Source of the DNA: Phenylobacterium kunshanense
GTDB taxonomy: Bacteria; Pseudomonadota; Alphaproteobacteria; Caulobacterales; Caulobacteraceae
DNA length: 64,000 bases
Reading direction: 5' to 3'
Assembly: GCF_003254525.1 (NCBI RefSeq)
Contig: NZ_QFYS01000011.1
Location: 1-64,000, forward strand
A program made the position numbers and the translations under genes. Below the pieces are notes generated by a model. It was not told the origin of the DNA. It saw nothing but the letters and a program-made list of their open reading frames with translations, and searched no databases. This document shows, one piece after another, positions 9,990 through 17,454 of this stretch (position 1 is the first letter of the stretch; each line of letters opens with the position of its first letter).

Positions 9990-10064
9990 TCCACGAACCA
10001 CGCGAACCCCACGAACGGGACAGGTCCGCGCGGCGAGGTTCGTGTGGTTGGTGTGGTTCGTGGA
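9990..10064. terminator. large imperfect hairpin downstream of the restriction gene
   Basis: The arm at 9990-10016 (TCCACGAACCAC...CACGAAC) pairs with the arm at 10038-10064 over 27 positions with about four mismatches. It begins 15 bp after the restriction gene's stop and may end its transcript, although no T-run follows. Both arms are built of 9-nt units (CACGAACCA-like), related to the element at 6571-6606. Confidence 0.5.
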
Positions 10065-10103
10065 CGATTGCGCCTGCGGCGCGGGGCGGCGGCGAGGCCC
10101 TGG

Positions 10104-10194
10104 CAGGGGGCTCGCCCCCTCCACCCCCCGCTCTTCGGCCTGCGGCCTCGGCGGGCGGTCCTCCTCCCCCGTGAACGGGGGAGGTGAGGGTCAG
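10104..10194. repeat. palindromic intergenic repeat, copy B (long form)
   Basis: Same layout as copy A: GGGGGCTCGCCCCCTCCACC, a GC-rich insert containing CTTCGGCCTGCGGCC, then GGTCCTCCTCCCCCGTGAACGGGGGAGGTGAGG. The final part forms a CTCCCCCGT/ACGGGGGAG hairpin. Confidence 0.6.
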
Positions 10195-10203
10195 CGGTTC
10201 GGC

Positions 10204-10264
10204 TGGGGGCGCCGCCCCCTCCACCACTTCGTGGTCCCCCTCCCCCGCTTCGCAGGGGAGGTTA
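10204..10264. repeat. palindromic intergenic repeat, copy C (short form)
   Basis: GCCGCCCCCTCCACCACTTC, GTGGTCCCCCTCCCCCGCTT and CGCAGGGGAGGTTAG in series: two hairpins (ACCAC-TTC-GTGGT and CCTCCCC/GGGGAGG). It lies directly beside copy B in the 295-bp gap between the restriction gene and the thermonuclease gene, just past the latter's stop. Confidence 0.6.
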
Positions 10265-10269
10265 GGGGC

Positions 10270-10797
10270 TCACCGGGCCCACATGCCCTTGCCGTCCAGC
10301 ATGGCGCGGAGCTGGGCGGGGAGGTGGCGGCCGTGGGAGTGGCGGGTGAAGTCGGTGGCCCAGCCGGCCTCGACCATCAGGGTCTCCAGGTCGGCGCCGT
10401 CGGCGGTGCGGCAGCGGGCGACGATGCGGCCGTGGGTGCGGCCGCCCTGGTCCTGGCAGGCGATGGGGCCGCGGGTGGCGACGAGGGCGGCGAGGTGGCG
10501 GCGGGCGGGCTCGCCGTGGGGCGTCGACATCTCGGGCGCGTCGATGCCGGAGAGGCGCAGGCGGTGGGCGCCGAAGCGCAGGGTGTCGCCGTCGGTGATG
10601 CGCGTGGGCCGGCCGCTGATCCGGGCCTCGGGCGTGAGCGGCGTATCGGGGGGCGTGGCCATCATCGCGACTGCGCCGCCGATCAGCAGCGCGGTGAGGA
10701 CGCCGAGGGTGAGCGGCTGACTGCGGCGGGGAAGCCGTGCCCGCCCAGGCCCCCGGGGGGACCTGGGCGTGGCGGCCGGGAACCGGCGGCGACTCAT
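10270..10797 (-). CDS. thermonuclease (SNase-like) family protein
   Basis: A 175-aa staphylococcal-nuclease-like protein. A basic N-terminus and one membrane/signal segment (about 30-47) suggest export or anchoring. Active-site blocks are present: RITDGDTLRF, RLSGIDAPE (catalytic Arg, Asp, Glu) and GRIVARC (second Arg). Two Cys (IACQD and ARCRT) may form a disulfide. The family degrades DNA and RNA with Ca2+. It lies 67 bp downstream of the MFS gene on the same strand and may be its operon partner. Confidence 0.85.
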   Translation of the reverse strand: MSRRRFPAATPRSPRGPGRARLPRRSQPLTLGVLTALLIGGAVAMMATPPDTPLTPEARISGRPTRITDGDTLRFGAHRLRLSGIDAPEMSTPHGEPARRHLAALVATRGPIACQDQGGRTHGRIVARCRTADGADLETLMVEAGWATDFTRHSHGRHLPAQLRAMLDGKGMWAR

Positions 10798-10864
10798 GCG
10801 GCGCAGGGGGCGGGCGGCGCAGGGGGCGGGCGGCGCAGGGGGAGAGCGGGCGGACCGGGCCCCC

Positions 10865-12307
10865 TTAGCTGACGACGTCCTCGCGGATGGTCTTGCGGGC
10901 GCGCCAGAAGCCGAAGAAGGCGACGAGGCCGAAGAGGGTGGAGAGGATCAGCGCCCAGCGGACGCCCTCGCCCGAGGCGGCGGCGCAGGCGGCCTTGGCC
11001 TCGCCCACCGCGCCGCGGCAGGTCTGCACGGTCAGGCCGGTGTCCGCGAGGATCATGTTGGCCGACAGGTCCGACACCGCGCCGACCGCCAGCGGGCCGA
11101 GACCCAGGCCGATCAGGTTGATGATGAACAGCAGCAGCGCCGCGGTGGTGGCGCGCATGTGCGGCGGCGCCACCGACTGGCCGGTGCCATAGACCGGGCC
11201 GTACCAGAGCGTGCCGAGGAAGGCGTTCATGGCCAGCAGGCAGAAGGCGAGCACCGCCGAATCCACCGTCACGGCGATGATGAAGATCGGGATGGTCAGC
11301 AGGCTGGCGATGGCGGGCGTCACCATGTAGGCGCGCAGGTCGTTCTTGCCGAAGCGGTCGGCGATGACCCCGCCGGCCATGGCGCCGACGGTGCCGGCGA
11401 TGCCGCTCATGATGCCGAGGGCCAGGCCCACGAAGCCGCGCGACTGCAGGTCGAAGCCCAGCAGGTCGCCCCAGAAGGCGGCGAGGCGGCCGACCTCCTC
11501 GGTGTGGTTGCGGAAGAAGAACGAGGCGGTGAACGGGGCGTGGCCGTAGCCGATGAAGGCCTTCACCGCCGCCGCCATGGCGATGAACCAGAAGGTGGGC
11601 TTGGCGGCCAGGTAGCGCACGGTCTCGCTGAAGGTGGCGCTGGCGGCCTGGACCTGGGCCGCGTGGCGGGCGAGGCGGGCGCGCGGCTCCTTCAGGGTGA
11701 AGACGGCCAGCAGGGCGAAGATCAGGCCCGGCGCGCCGGCGACGAGGAACGCCGTCCGCCAGCCATAGGCGTCGGCCACGAGGCCGCCCATGATCAGCCC
11801 CAGGAGGCCGCCGATCGGCGTGCCCATGGAATAGAAGGCCAGGGCCGAGGCGCGCTTTTCCTTCGGCACGTAGTCGACGATCAGGGAGTGGGCCGGCGGC
11901 GTGCAGCCGGCTTCGCCCACGCCGACGCCGACGCGGTAGAGCAGGAGCTGCCAGAAGTTGCCCGCCGTGGCGCAGAGGGCGGTGAAGCCGCTCCATACCG
12001 CCACCGACGAGCCGATGATCACCGCACGGTTCTTGCGCTCGGCCAGCCGGGCGATGGGGATGCCGAGGATGGTGTAGAAGATCGCGAACGCCAGGCCGCC
12101 GAGCAGGCCCATCTGGGTGTCGGTGAGATGCAGCTCGAGCTTGATGTCCTCGATCAGGATGTTGAGCACCTGGCGGTCGAGGAAATTGATGATGTAGATG
12201 CCGAGCAGCAGCCACATGACATAGCTGGTGTAGCCCTTGGAGAAGGGCGGGGCCTCAGCGCCCGCCGCGGGTTCGCGCGCGGCGCCGTCGGACACGGCAT
12301 CGGTCAT
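10865..12307 (-). CDS. spinster-like MFS transporter (paralogue)
   Basis: A 480-aa inner-membrane MFS transporter, paralogous to 4252-5763: it shares NFLDRQVL, the loop motif ARLAERKNR, and GVGVGEAGCTPPAHSLIVDY, plus a C-terminal inter-helix insert with two Cys (QTCRGA, AACAAA). The ATG at 12307 (MTDAVSDG) is chosen because the preceding in-frame residues (Arg/Asn-rich) are not conserved in the paralogue, which also starts MTD. Substrate unknown. Confidence 0.9.
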   Translation of the reverse strand: MTDAVSDGAAREPAAGAEAPPFSKGYTSYVMWLLLGIYIINFLDRQVLNILIEDIKLELHLTDTQMGLLGGLAFAIFYTILGIPIARLAERKNRAVIIGSSVAVWSGFTALCATAGNFWQLLLYRVGVGVGEAGCTPPAHSLIVDYVPKEKRASALAFYSMGTPIGGLLGLIMGGLVADAYGWRTAFLVAGAPGLIFALLAVFTLKEPRARLARHAAQVQAASATFSETVRYLAAKPTFWFIAMAAAVKAFIGYGHAPFTASFFFRNHTEEVGRLAAFWGDLLGFDLQSRGFVGLALGIMSGIAGTVGAMAGGVIADRFGKNDLRAYMVTPAIASLLTIPIFIIAVTVDSAVLAFCLLAMNAFLGTLWYGPVYGTGQSVAPPHMRATTAALLLFIINLIGLGLGPLAVGAVSDLSANMILADTGLTVQTCRGAVGEAKAACAAASGEGVRWALILSTLFGLVAFFGFWRARKTIREDVVS

Positions 12308-12416
12308 GGGGGGCGTGTTCCTCAGTTTATTTTGTCGTTGGTTCCGAACTAGATGGCGCCGCGCGGGCGGCCGCAACACATGAAGTGTTTCAAGTCAGCA
12401 GCATGGAGCAGGGCCG

Positions 12417-13037
12417 ATGGAACTGGTGATCGGGACGAAGAAGTGGTCGACGTGGTCCCTGCGGCCCTGGCTGGCGATCAAGCGCTCGGGCCTGCCGTTC
12501 ACCGAGACCCTGGTGGAGCTGCGCCAGGAGAACAACATGAGCGAGGCCGAGATCCGCGTGCACTCGCCCTCGGGCCTGGTGCCGGTGCTGAAGGACGGCG
12601 ACCTGGTGATCTGGGACTCGCTGGCGATCTGCGAATACCTGGCCGAGAAGGCGCCGGGGCTGTGGCCCTCGGACCCGGCCCTGCGGGCCCTGGCCCGGTC
12701 GGCGGCGGCCGAGATGCACTCGGGCTTCGCCTCGCTGCGCGGGGAGTGTCCGATGGCGCTGGAGTCCGAGCCGCACGTGGCGACGCTGTCCGAGGCGACG
12801 CACAAGAACATCCGCCGGATCGTCGAGGGCCTGGGCGGGATCCTGGCGAGGTCGGGCGGGCCGTTCCTGTGCGGCGACTGGTCGATCGCCGACGCCTTCT
12901 ACACGCCCGTGGCGACGCGCTTCCGCACCTATGGCGTCAAGCTCACCGACTTCGGCGACGACGGGAAAGTGGGCGCCTATTGCCAGCGCCTGCTGGACAC
13001 GCCGGAGTTCAAGGAATGGGAAGCCGACGCGAAGTGA
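12417..13037 (+). CDS. glutathione S-transferase family protein
   Basis: A 206-aa cytosolic GST. The N-terminal thioredoxin-like domain (1-about 80) carries the glutathione-site cis-Pro segment SPSGLVPVL and WDSLAICEYLAE (the ES/DS region); an all-helical C-terminal domain follows (about 90-206). The N-terminal KWSTWSLRPW places Ser/Thr residues where the catalytic Ser of beta/zeta-like GSTs lies. The substrate is unknown. Its TGA stop overlaps the GTG of the DUF1697 gene (GTGA), so the two are translationally coupled. Confidence 0.9.
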   Translation: MELVIGTKKWSTWSLRPWLAIKRSGLPFTETLVELRQENNMSEAEIRVHSPSGLVPVLKDGDLVIWDSLAICEYLAEKAPGLWPSDPALRALARSAAAEMHSGFASLRGECPMALESEPHVATLSEATHKNIRRIVEGLGGILARSGGPFLCGDWSIADAFYTPVATRFRTYGVKLTDFGDDGKVGAYCQRLLDTPEFKEWEADAK

Positions 13038-13570
13038 CGCGCAGGCTGGCCGGCCTGCTGCGGGCCGTGAACGTCGGCGGGCGCAAGCTGCTCTCCGCCG
13101 ACCTGAAGCAGGCGGCCGAGGCGGCGGGGCTCGCGCGGCCGCAGACGCTGCTGGCCAGCGGCAACGTCGTGTTCGAGACCGACCTACCGGCGGCCGAGGC
13201 GGCGGCGCGGCTGGAGGCGCGGATCCTTGAGGACCTGGGCCTCGCCGCCGACGTGATGGCCCGCGACCTGGCGGCGCTGGAGGCGGTGATCGCCGCCAAC
13301 CCCTTTCCCCGCCAGGCGAAGGACGAGCCCAGCCGCCTGATGGCCATGTTCCTCAGCGCAGAGCCGCAGGCCGGCGTCGAGGTCCTGACGGACGCCTGCG
13401 CATTCGGCGAGGAGGTGAGGGCCGGGCCGGGCTGCCTCTACGTGTGGTTCCCCGCCGGCGCGGGGACTTCGAAGCTCTCGAACGTGCTGATCGAGCGCCG
13501 GCTGAAGGTGCGCGGCACGATGCGCAACTGGAACACGGTGGGGAAGCTGCGGGAGATGGTGGCGGGGTAG
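13034..13570 (+). CDS. DUF1697 domain protein
   Basis: A 178-aa protein of the DUF1697 family: LRAVNVGGRKLLSADLKQ at the N-terminus, LASGNVVFETD near residue 40, and a C-terminal MRNWNTVGKLREM block, which are the family's three conserved parts. The function of this family is unknown. The start is a GTG at 13034 overlapping the GST stop by 4 nt; a longer frame through the GST gene is not credible. Confidence 0.88.
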   Translation: MTRRLAGLLRAVNVGGRKLLSADLKQAAEAAGLARPQTLLASGNVVFETDLPAAEAAARLEARILEDLGLAADVMARDLAALEAVIAANPFPRQAKDEPSRLMAMFLSAEPQAGVEVLTDACAFGEEVRAGPGCLYVWFPAGAGTSKLSNVLIERRLKVRGTMRNWNTVGKLREMVAG

Positions 13571-13627
13571 GGGCGGGTGAACCTCCGGGCTTCCCGCGCG
13601 TAGTGGGCCCACAGCGGAGCTCACGGC

Positions 13628-14869
13628 GTGTTCGATCTATCCGGTTATCACCTGATCCTGGCGGGCCTGGGCGTGGCGATCGTGCTGGCCTACTGGCTGC
13701 CGCGGTTAGTCTCGGGGCGGGAGCCGGCGGCCTCGGCGCTGCTGATCGGGCTGGGCGCGGGACTGTTCGGCTGGATCCCCGATCTGCCGGCGTCGCTGAA
13801 CCCGGTGACCTCGCCCAAGCCCTGGGAGGTGGTCAGCGAGCTCTGCGTGATCTTCGGCCTGTTCGGCGTTGGCCTGCGCATCGATCGGCTGGCGCCCCTG
13901 GCGCAGTGGGGGCCGAGCGCCCGGCTGCTCGCCATCGCCATGCCGCTGACGATCCTGGCGGTGGCGGGGCTGGGCTGGTGGTGGGCCGGGCTTCCCATGG
14001 TGGCGGCGCTGCTGCTGGGCTCGGTGCTGGCGCCGACCGACCCGGTCTTGGCGGGCGACGTGCAGGTGGGGCGGCCGACCGAGGGCGGCGAGCATCCCGT
14101 GCGCTACACCCTGACCGCCGAGGCCGGGCTGAACGACGGGCTGGCGTTCCCCTTCGTCCACCTGAGCCTGGCGCTGGCCGCGGCGGCGATGCCGCTGGGC
14201 GAGTTGATGGGCGAATGGGCGTGGCGGGACGTGGGCTACCGGATCGTGGTCGGCGCGGCCTGCGGCGTCGGCGTCGGGTGGCTGTTGGGCAAGGTGCTGT
14301 TCGACGTGCCCCGGGAGAATGCGCTGGCGAAGACCGAGGCCGGGGTCTTCGCCCTGGCCGGGGTGCTGACCGCCTATGGCCTGACCGAACTCGCCGAGGG
14401 CTATGGGTTCATCGCGGCGTTCGCGGCGGGGCTGACGCTCAGGCGGAGCGAGAGCCACCATGCGTTCCACGTGCGGCTGCACAACTTCTCGGAGACGATC
14501 GAGCACGCGCTGACCGCCGTGCTGCTGATCGGCCTGGGGGCGGCGCTGCCGGCGATCCTGCCGGCGCTGACCTGGACGGGCGCGGCGGTGGGCCTGGCGC
14601 TGGTTCTGCTGGTGCGGCCGCTGAGCGGCTGGGTCTCGCTGGCGGGCACGCGGCTGAGCGGGCGCGAGCGGGCGGTGGTCGCGGCGTACGGCGTGCGGGG
14701 GGTGGGATCGATCTACTACCTGGCCTATGCCGGGAGCCATGCGGCGCTGCCGGGCGAGGCGGAGCTGTGGGCGATCGTCGCCTTCACGATCCTGGTCTCC
14801 ACGGTGCTGCACGGCTTCTCCGCGGCCCTGGCCGTGGAGCGGGCCACAGGCGAGCCGCAGTCCGGCTAG
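13628..14869 (+). CDS. NhaP-type (CPA1) cation:proton antiporter
   Basis: A 413-aa inner-membrane antiporter with 11-13 hydrophobic segments. Family motifs are APTDPVLA (about 137-144) and EAGLNDGLAFPFVH (about 165-178), where the Asp is the expected ion-binding residue, and the conserved FSETIEH stretch. It exchanges Na+ or K+ for H+ and supports pH and salt balance; ion specificity cannot be read. The start is GTG at 13628 with GGAG upstream. Its 3' end overlaps the next convergent gene by 4 nt. Confidence 0.9.
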   Translation: MFDLSGYHLILAGLGVAIVLAYWLPRLVSGREPAASALLIGLGAGLFGWIPDLPASLNPVTSPKPWEVVSELCVIFGLFGVGLRIDRLAPLAQWGPSARLLAIAMPLTILAVAGLGWWWAGLPMVAALLLGSVLAPTDPVLAGDVQVGRPTEGGEHPVRYTLTAEAGLNDGLAFPFVHLSLALAAAAMPLGELMGEWAWRDVGYRIVVGAACGVGVGWLLGKVLFDVPRENALAKTEAGVFALAGVLTAYGLTELAEGYGFIAAFAAGLTLRRSESHHAFHVRLHNFSETIEHALTAVLLIGLGAALPAILPALTWTGAAVGLALVLLVRPLSGWVSLAGTRLSGRERAVVAAYGVRGVGSIYYLAYAGSHAALPGEAELWAIVAFTILVSTVLHGFSAALAVERATGEPQSG

Positions 14870-15111
14870 GACTCGGACGGCGCGAACGGAATGGGGGTCG
14901 TGTCGCGGGTGTCGCCGCCGTCTACCCGCTGCAGCTGGGCGAGCCCGGCGGCCGTGATGTCCCAGCCCTGACGGCTGCGGACGGCGAGGCCGAGCTCGGT
15001 GAGCTGGCGCGCGTTGGCGATGTTGACGAAGGCGGTGAGGGCCCCGGCGCTCTTGTGGGACAGGTTGCGCAGGGCCGAGAGCTGGCCCTCGCTCAGAAGG
15101 TTGATGTCCAT
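14866..15111 (-). CDS. small unknown protein (third gene of a tiny-gene operon)
   Basis: An 81-aa protein, MDINLLSEGQLSAL..., predicted helical with a winged-helix-like middle (LTELGLAVRSRQGWDITAAGLAQLQ) that resembles a short DNA-binding or PadR/MarR-type wing; this is a visual impression only. It lies 21 bp after the 70-aa gene upstream, on the same strand, and converges with the antiporter gene. Confidence 0.65.
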   Translation of the reverse strand: MDINLLSEGQLSALRNLSHKSAGALTAFVNIANARQLTELGLAVRSRQGWDITAAGLAQLQRVDGGDTRDTTPIPFAPSES

Positions 15112-15132
15112 GCGCCGACGCTCCTTTGGTCT

Positions 15133-15345
15133 TCAGAAGACGGTGGTCGAGACGCCCCAGAGGCGCCGGTTGATCTGGTCGGCCAGGTCGCGCGCCTCGG
15201 CCTCGGAGATCTCGCTCCGAAGATCGAGCGTGAACAGCGAGTTGCTGTAGGACGAAACGGTCCCGCTGGACGGCTCGAAGGCCAGGTAGGGCGCGCCGTC
15301 TGCGCGGATCTGGACGGTGCAGCGGTGCTGCTGTTCGGGGGTCAT
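15133..15345 (-). CDS. small unknown protein (second gene)
   Basis: A 70-aa soluble protein, no family recognised. Its end (EAEARDLADQINRRLWGVSTTVF) is a likely amphipathic helix. Its ATG overlaps the stop of the 59-aa gene upstream by one base (TAATG), which indicates coupled translation. Confidence 0.65.
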   Translation of the reverse strand: MTPEQQHRCTVQIRADGAPYLAFEPSSGTVSSYSNSLFTLDLRSEISEAEARDLADQINRRLWGVSTTVF

Positions 15346-15524
15346 TAGAGGCTACTCCTGTCACTGCCGGCGGCCCGACGTCCGAGCCGCTCGATGAGGT
15401 CATCCGCCTCGATCCAGCTCATGCCCGACTGCTCGGCCCCGCAAAGCGTGACCGGCTGGCCGGTCCAGCGATCGAAGACAGTCCAGCCGCGCAGGTCGCG
15501 GCGGGTGTCGTATTGTGTGGTCAT
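15345..15524 (-). CDS. small unknown protein (first gene), 59 aa
   Basis: An open frame reading MTTQYDTRRDLRGWTVFDRW and on to DDLIERLGRRAAGSDRSSL, ending at a TAA that shares its last base with the next ATG. The fold looks like a short beta-hairpin (GWTVFDRWTGQPV) plus a helix (IEADDLIERL). Such tiny proteins are frequent in Caulobacterales genomes, without known function. The coupling to the following gene and the regular codon use support it as real. Confidence 0.6.
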   Translation of the reverse strand: MTTQYDTRRDLRGWTVFDRWTGQPVTLCGAEQSGMSWIEADDLIERLGRRAAGSDRSSL

Positions 15525-15556
15525 GGTTAGGCGCTCCGGCCGTTTCCATCATTGGG

Positions 15557-15590
15557 GAGGGCGGCCCACGAGGAGCCGCCCACCGCGGGG
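15557..15590 (-). terminator. possible terminator after cold-shock gene
   Basis: Read on the minus strand just after the csp stop: GGGCGGC, a 9-nt loop, GCCGCCC. No T-run follows (TCCCC), so this is a weak call. Confidence 0.3.
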
Positions 15591-15594
15591 GCCC

Positions 15595-15804
15595 TTAGGC
15601 CGCCTGCAGCTGACCCGCCGACATCTTGCCGCTCTTGCGGTCACGCTCGAGCTCGAAGCTGAGCTTCTGGCCTTCCGCCAGCGAGGACATGCCGGCGCGT
15701 TCGACCGCCGAGATGTGCACGAAGACGTCATTGCCGCCGTCTTCAGGTTGAATGAAGCCGAAGCCCTTTTGGCCGTTGAACCACTTCACGGTGCCGTTTT
15801 GCAT
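15595..15804 (-). CDS. cspA: cold-shock domain protein
   Basis: A 69-aa single-domain CspA-type protein with the RNA-binding motifs KGFGFI (RNP1) and DVFVHI (RNP2). It binds single-stranded nucleic acid and acts as an RNA chaperone. ATG 15804 ([10 protein letters not shown]) is the family start; the in-frame extension upstream is the leader. The upstream 230 bp (15805-16033) is markedly AT-richer than the rest of the window and probably contains the csp promoter and a long leader, as is typical of this family. Which csp paralogue this is cannot be told. Confidence 0.93.
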   Translation of the reverse strand: MQNGTVKWFNGQKGFGFIQPEDGGNDVFVHISAVERAGMSSLAEGQKLSFELERDRKSGKMSAGQLQAA

Positions 15805-16033
15805 ATTCGTCCCTTTCGGACATGAGTTCTCGCGCCCGAGATGGGCATTGAGATCAAAATTTCGGAGAGGGTCGATGTCGAATCCGCGGCTAAAACTTGT
15901 GATTTCGGCCGGAAAAGAAGGCGAGCCAAAGCGATATTTGACCAGGAATAGATACGGCAAATATTCTGTGTGGGCAAGGTAATATTTTCAAAAATCTTGC
16001 AATATGGCCCCTTCGTCGTGCTACTAAAGCTTC

Positions 16034-16240
16034 ATGCGCATGGTTCTTGAGCGGACGGTCCTGACCGTCACACGACACGAAGGCGTCTGGTGCGTCGAGC
16101 ACGACGGCGACGCCTTCGGGCATTCCCGGGACAAGGAAATCGCCAAGGCGGCCGCCAACCGGCGCGCCCGCGAAGTGCAGGACGGAGGCCGTCCCTGCGA
16201 GGTGCGGATTTCCGGCGAGCACGGATTCTGGGCCTCTTGA
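16034..16240 (+). CDS. small DUF2188-like protein
   Basis: A 68-aa protein with a strand pair (LTVTRHEGVWCVEHDG) and an alanine/arginine helix (DKEIAKAAANRRAREVQDGG), followed by a basic strand (CEVRISGEHGFW), the layout of DUF2188 proteins. Function unknown. Its TGA overlaps the next ATG (ATGA). Confidence 0.7.
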   Translation: MRMVLERTVLTVTRHEGVWCVEHDGDAFGHSRDKEIAKAAANRRAREVQDGGRPCEVRISGEHGFWAS

Positions 16241-16500
16241 TGATGGCCAAGGTCGCTTCCAAGCCCACGGGTTCGCCCGACTCCCGCTTCCGCAGTCAGA
16301 TCGAGGCGGCCATCGCCGAGGGGATCGCCCCCGAGGACATGACCCTGCGTCTGACGCTGCGGGATGTGACGCTGCTGTCGCGCGACCGCAGCACGCCGGT
16401 GGCCGACATCAGCTATGCGGGGGGCGAGATGCGCTTCCTGGGCGTGCGGGTCGAGAAGGGCGGCGTCGACGTCAGCTCGCTCGTCCGCGGCGAGGCCTGA
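16240..16500 (+). CDS. unknown protein coupled to the DUF2188-like gene
   Basis: An 86-aa protein (MMAKVASKPT...) without recognised family. FRSQIEAAIAEGIAPEDMTLRLTLRDVTLL is predicted helix-strand, followed by ISYAGGEMRFLGVRV. Two ATGs are adjacent (16240 and 16243). The first overlaps the upstream stop. Function unknown. Confidence 0.65.
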   Translation: MMAKVASKPTGSPDSRFRSQIEAAIAEGIAPEDMTLRLTLRDVTLLSRDRSTPVADISYAGGEMRFLGVRVEKGGVDVSSLVRGEA

Positions 16501-16546
16501 TCCGGCGCCCCGCGGGGCGCGTACGGCGGCGTCCGGTCCCGAAACC

Positions 16547-16578
16547 GCGGAGCCGCCCATCGGGTTAAGCGGCTCCGC
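16547..16578 (+). terminator. 10-bp perfect stem hairpin
   Basis: GCGGAGCCGC at 16547-16556 pairs with GCGGCTCCGC at 16569-16578, loop 12 nt, 47 bp after the stop of the 86-aa gene. No T-run. It probably ends the transcript; the remaining 200 bp to the convergent tetR-family gene shows nothing else. Confidence 0.4.
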
Positions 16579-16774
16579 AGACCGTCGCGTGGGGCGACGG
16601 CGGCTCCGGGGGGCAGATCACGCCTCCACGAAGCCAGTTCGAGGCGCCATCCACATTGAGAGCTAGAGCCGGAGCGCTCGCGGCGCACCCGGCGCGCGAC
16701 GAACGCCGACGGGTCTGCGACGGACGCCTTTGCGGGCTTAGGGCGGACCCGGGCTCAGGCCGGGCCCGGACGGT

Positions 16775-17416
16775 TCAGGCTTTCCGAGGCAACTGCGCCA
16801 CGCCGACCTCCAGCTCGCGCTGGGCCACCTCGGCGGCGTCGCGCACCAGGGCCTCGGCGGAGAGCTCGGTCTGTTCGATCTGCAGGGACATGAAGACGCC
16901 GTCCAGAAGCTGGAGCACGAGCCGGCTGATGCGGCGGACGAGCGCCTGCGCGGCCGCGGGCTCATAAGCCCCCAGGTCGAGGAGCAGGGCCTGCTCCAGG
17001 GAGTCGCGCCACATCCGCCGCACCGCGACCGCCGCCTCGCGGATCCGCGGGTCGCTGGCCTGGTGCTCGCTGGCCACCACCATCAGGAGGCGCAGGAATT
17101 CGGGGCCGTCCTCGAAGCCGGCGGCCGTCGCGCGGATGGCCTCGCCGAGGCCGGACAGGGGCAGCCGCAGATCGTTGGCCGCCGGCTGGTGGCGATGCTT
17201 CCACTCCTCCGCCGCCGCCGTCAGCGCCTCGGCGAACAGAGTCTCCTTGGAGTCGAAGGCCCAGTAGATGGAGCCGGCCAGGACGCCGGCCCGCTTGGCG
17301 ATCTTGGAGATCGAGGCGGCGGTGTAGCCCTGCTCGGCGAACAGCTCGCGGGCCGCGGCGAGGATGCGCGCGCGGGTGTTGACCTGGTCAGCCTCGTCGG
17401 GCGCGGCCTTGGCCAT
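16775..17416 (-). CDS. TetR family transcriptional regulator
   Basis: A 213-aa regulator. The helix-turn-helix domain spans about 13-60 (TRARILAAARELFAEQGY...SISKIAKRAGVLAGSIYWAFDSKETLF); a helical ligand-binding domain follows. It is the last gene of a minus-strand unit: monooxygenase, FAH-family enzyme, then this regulator (38-bp gap). Its likely operators are the two boxes at 19731-19775 in the divergent promoter region, which would make it an autoregulated repressor released by an aromatic intermediate. That link is inferred from position. Confidence 0.9.
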   Translation of the reverse strand: MAKAAPDEADQVNTRARILAAARELFAEQGYTAASISKIAKRAGVLAGSIYWAFDSKETLFAEALTAAAEEWKHRHQPAANDLRLPLSGLGEAIRATAAGFEDGPEFLRLLMVVASEHQASDPRIREAAVAVRRMWRDSLEQALLLDLGAYEPAAAQALVRRISRLVLQLLDGVFMSLQIEQTELSAEALVRDAAEVAQRELEVGVAQLPRKA

Positions 17417-17454
17417 GCGGGTTCCTCGATCGCCTCCGCTCCAGATGCCGCGAT

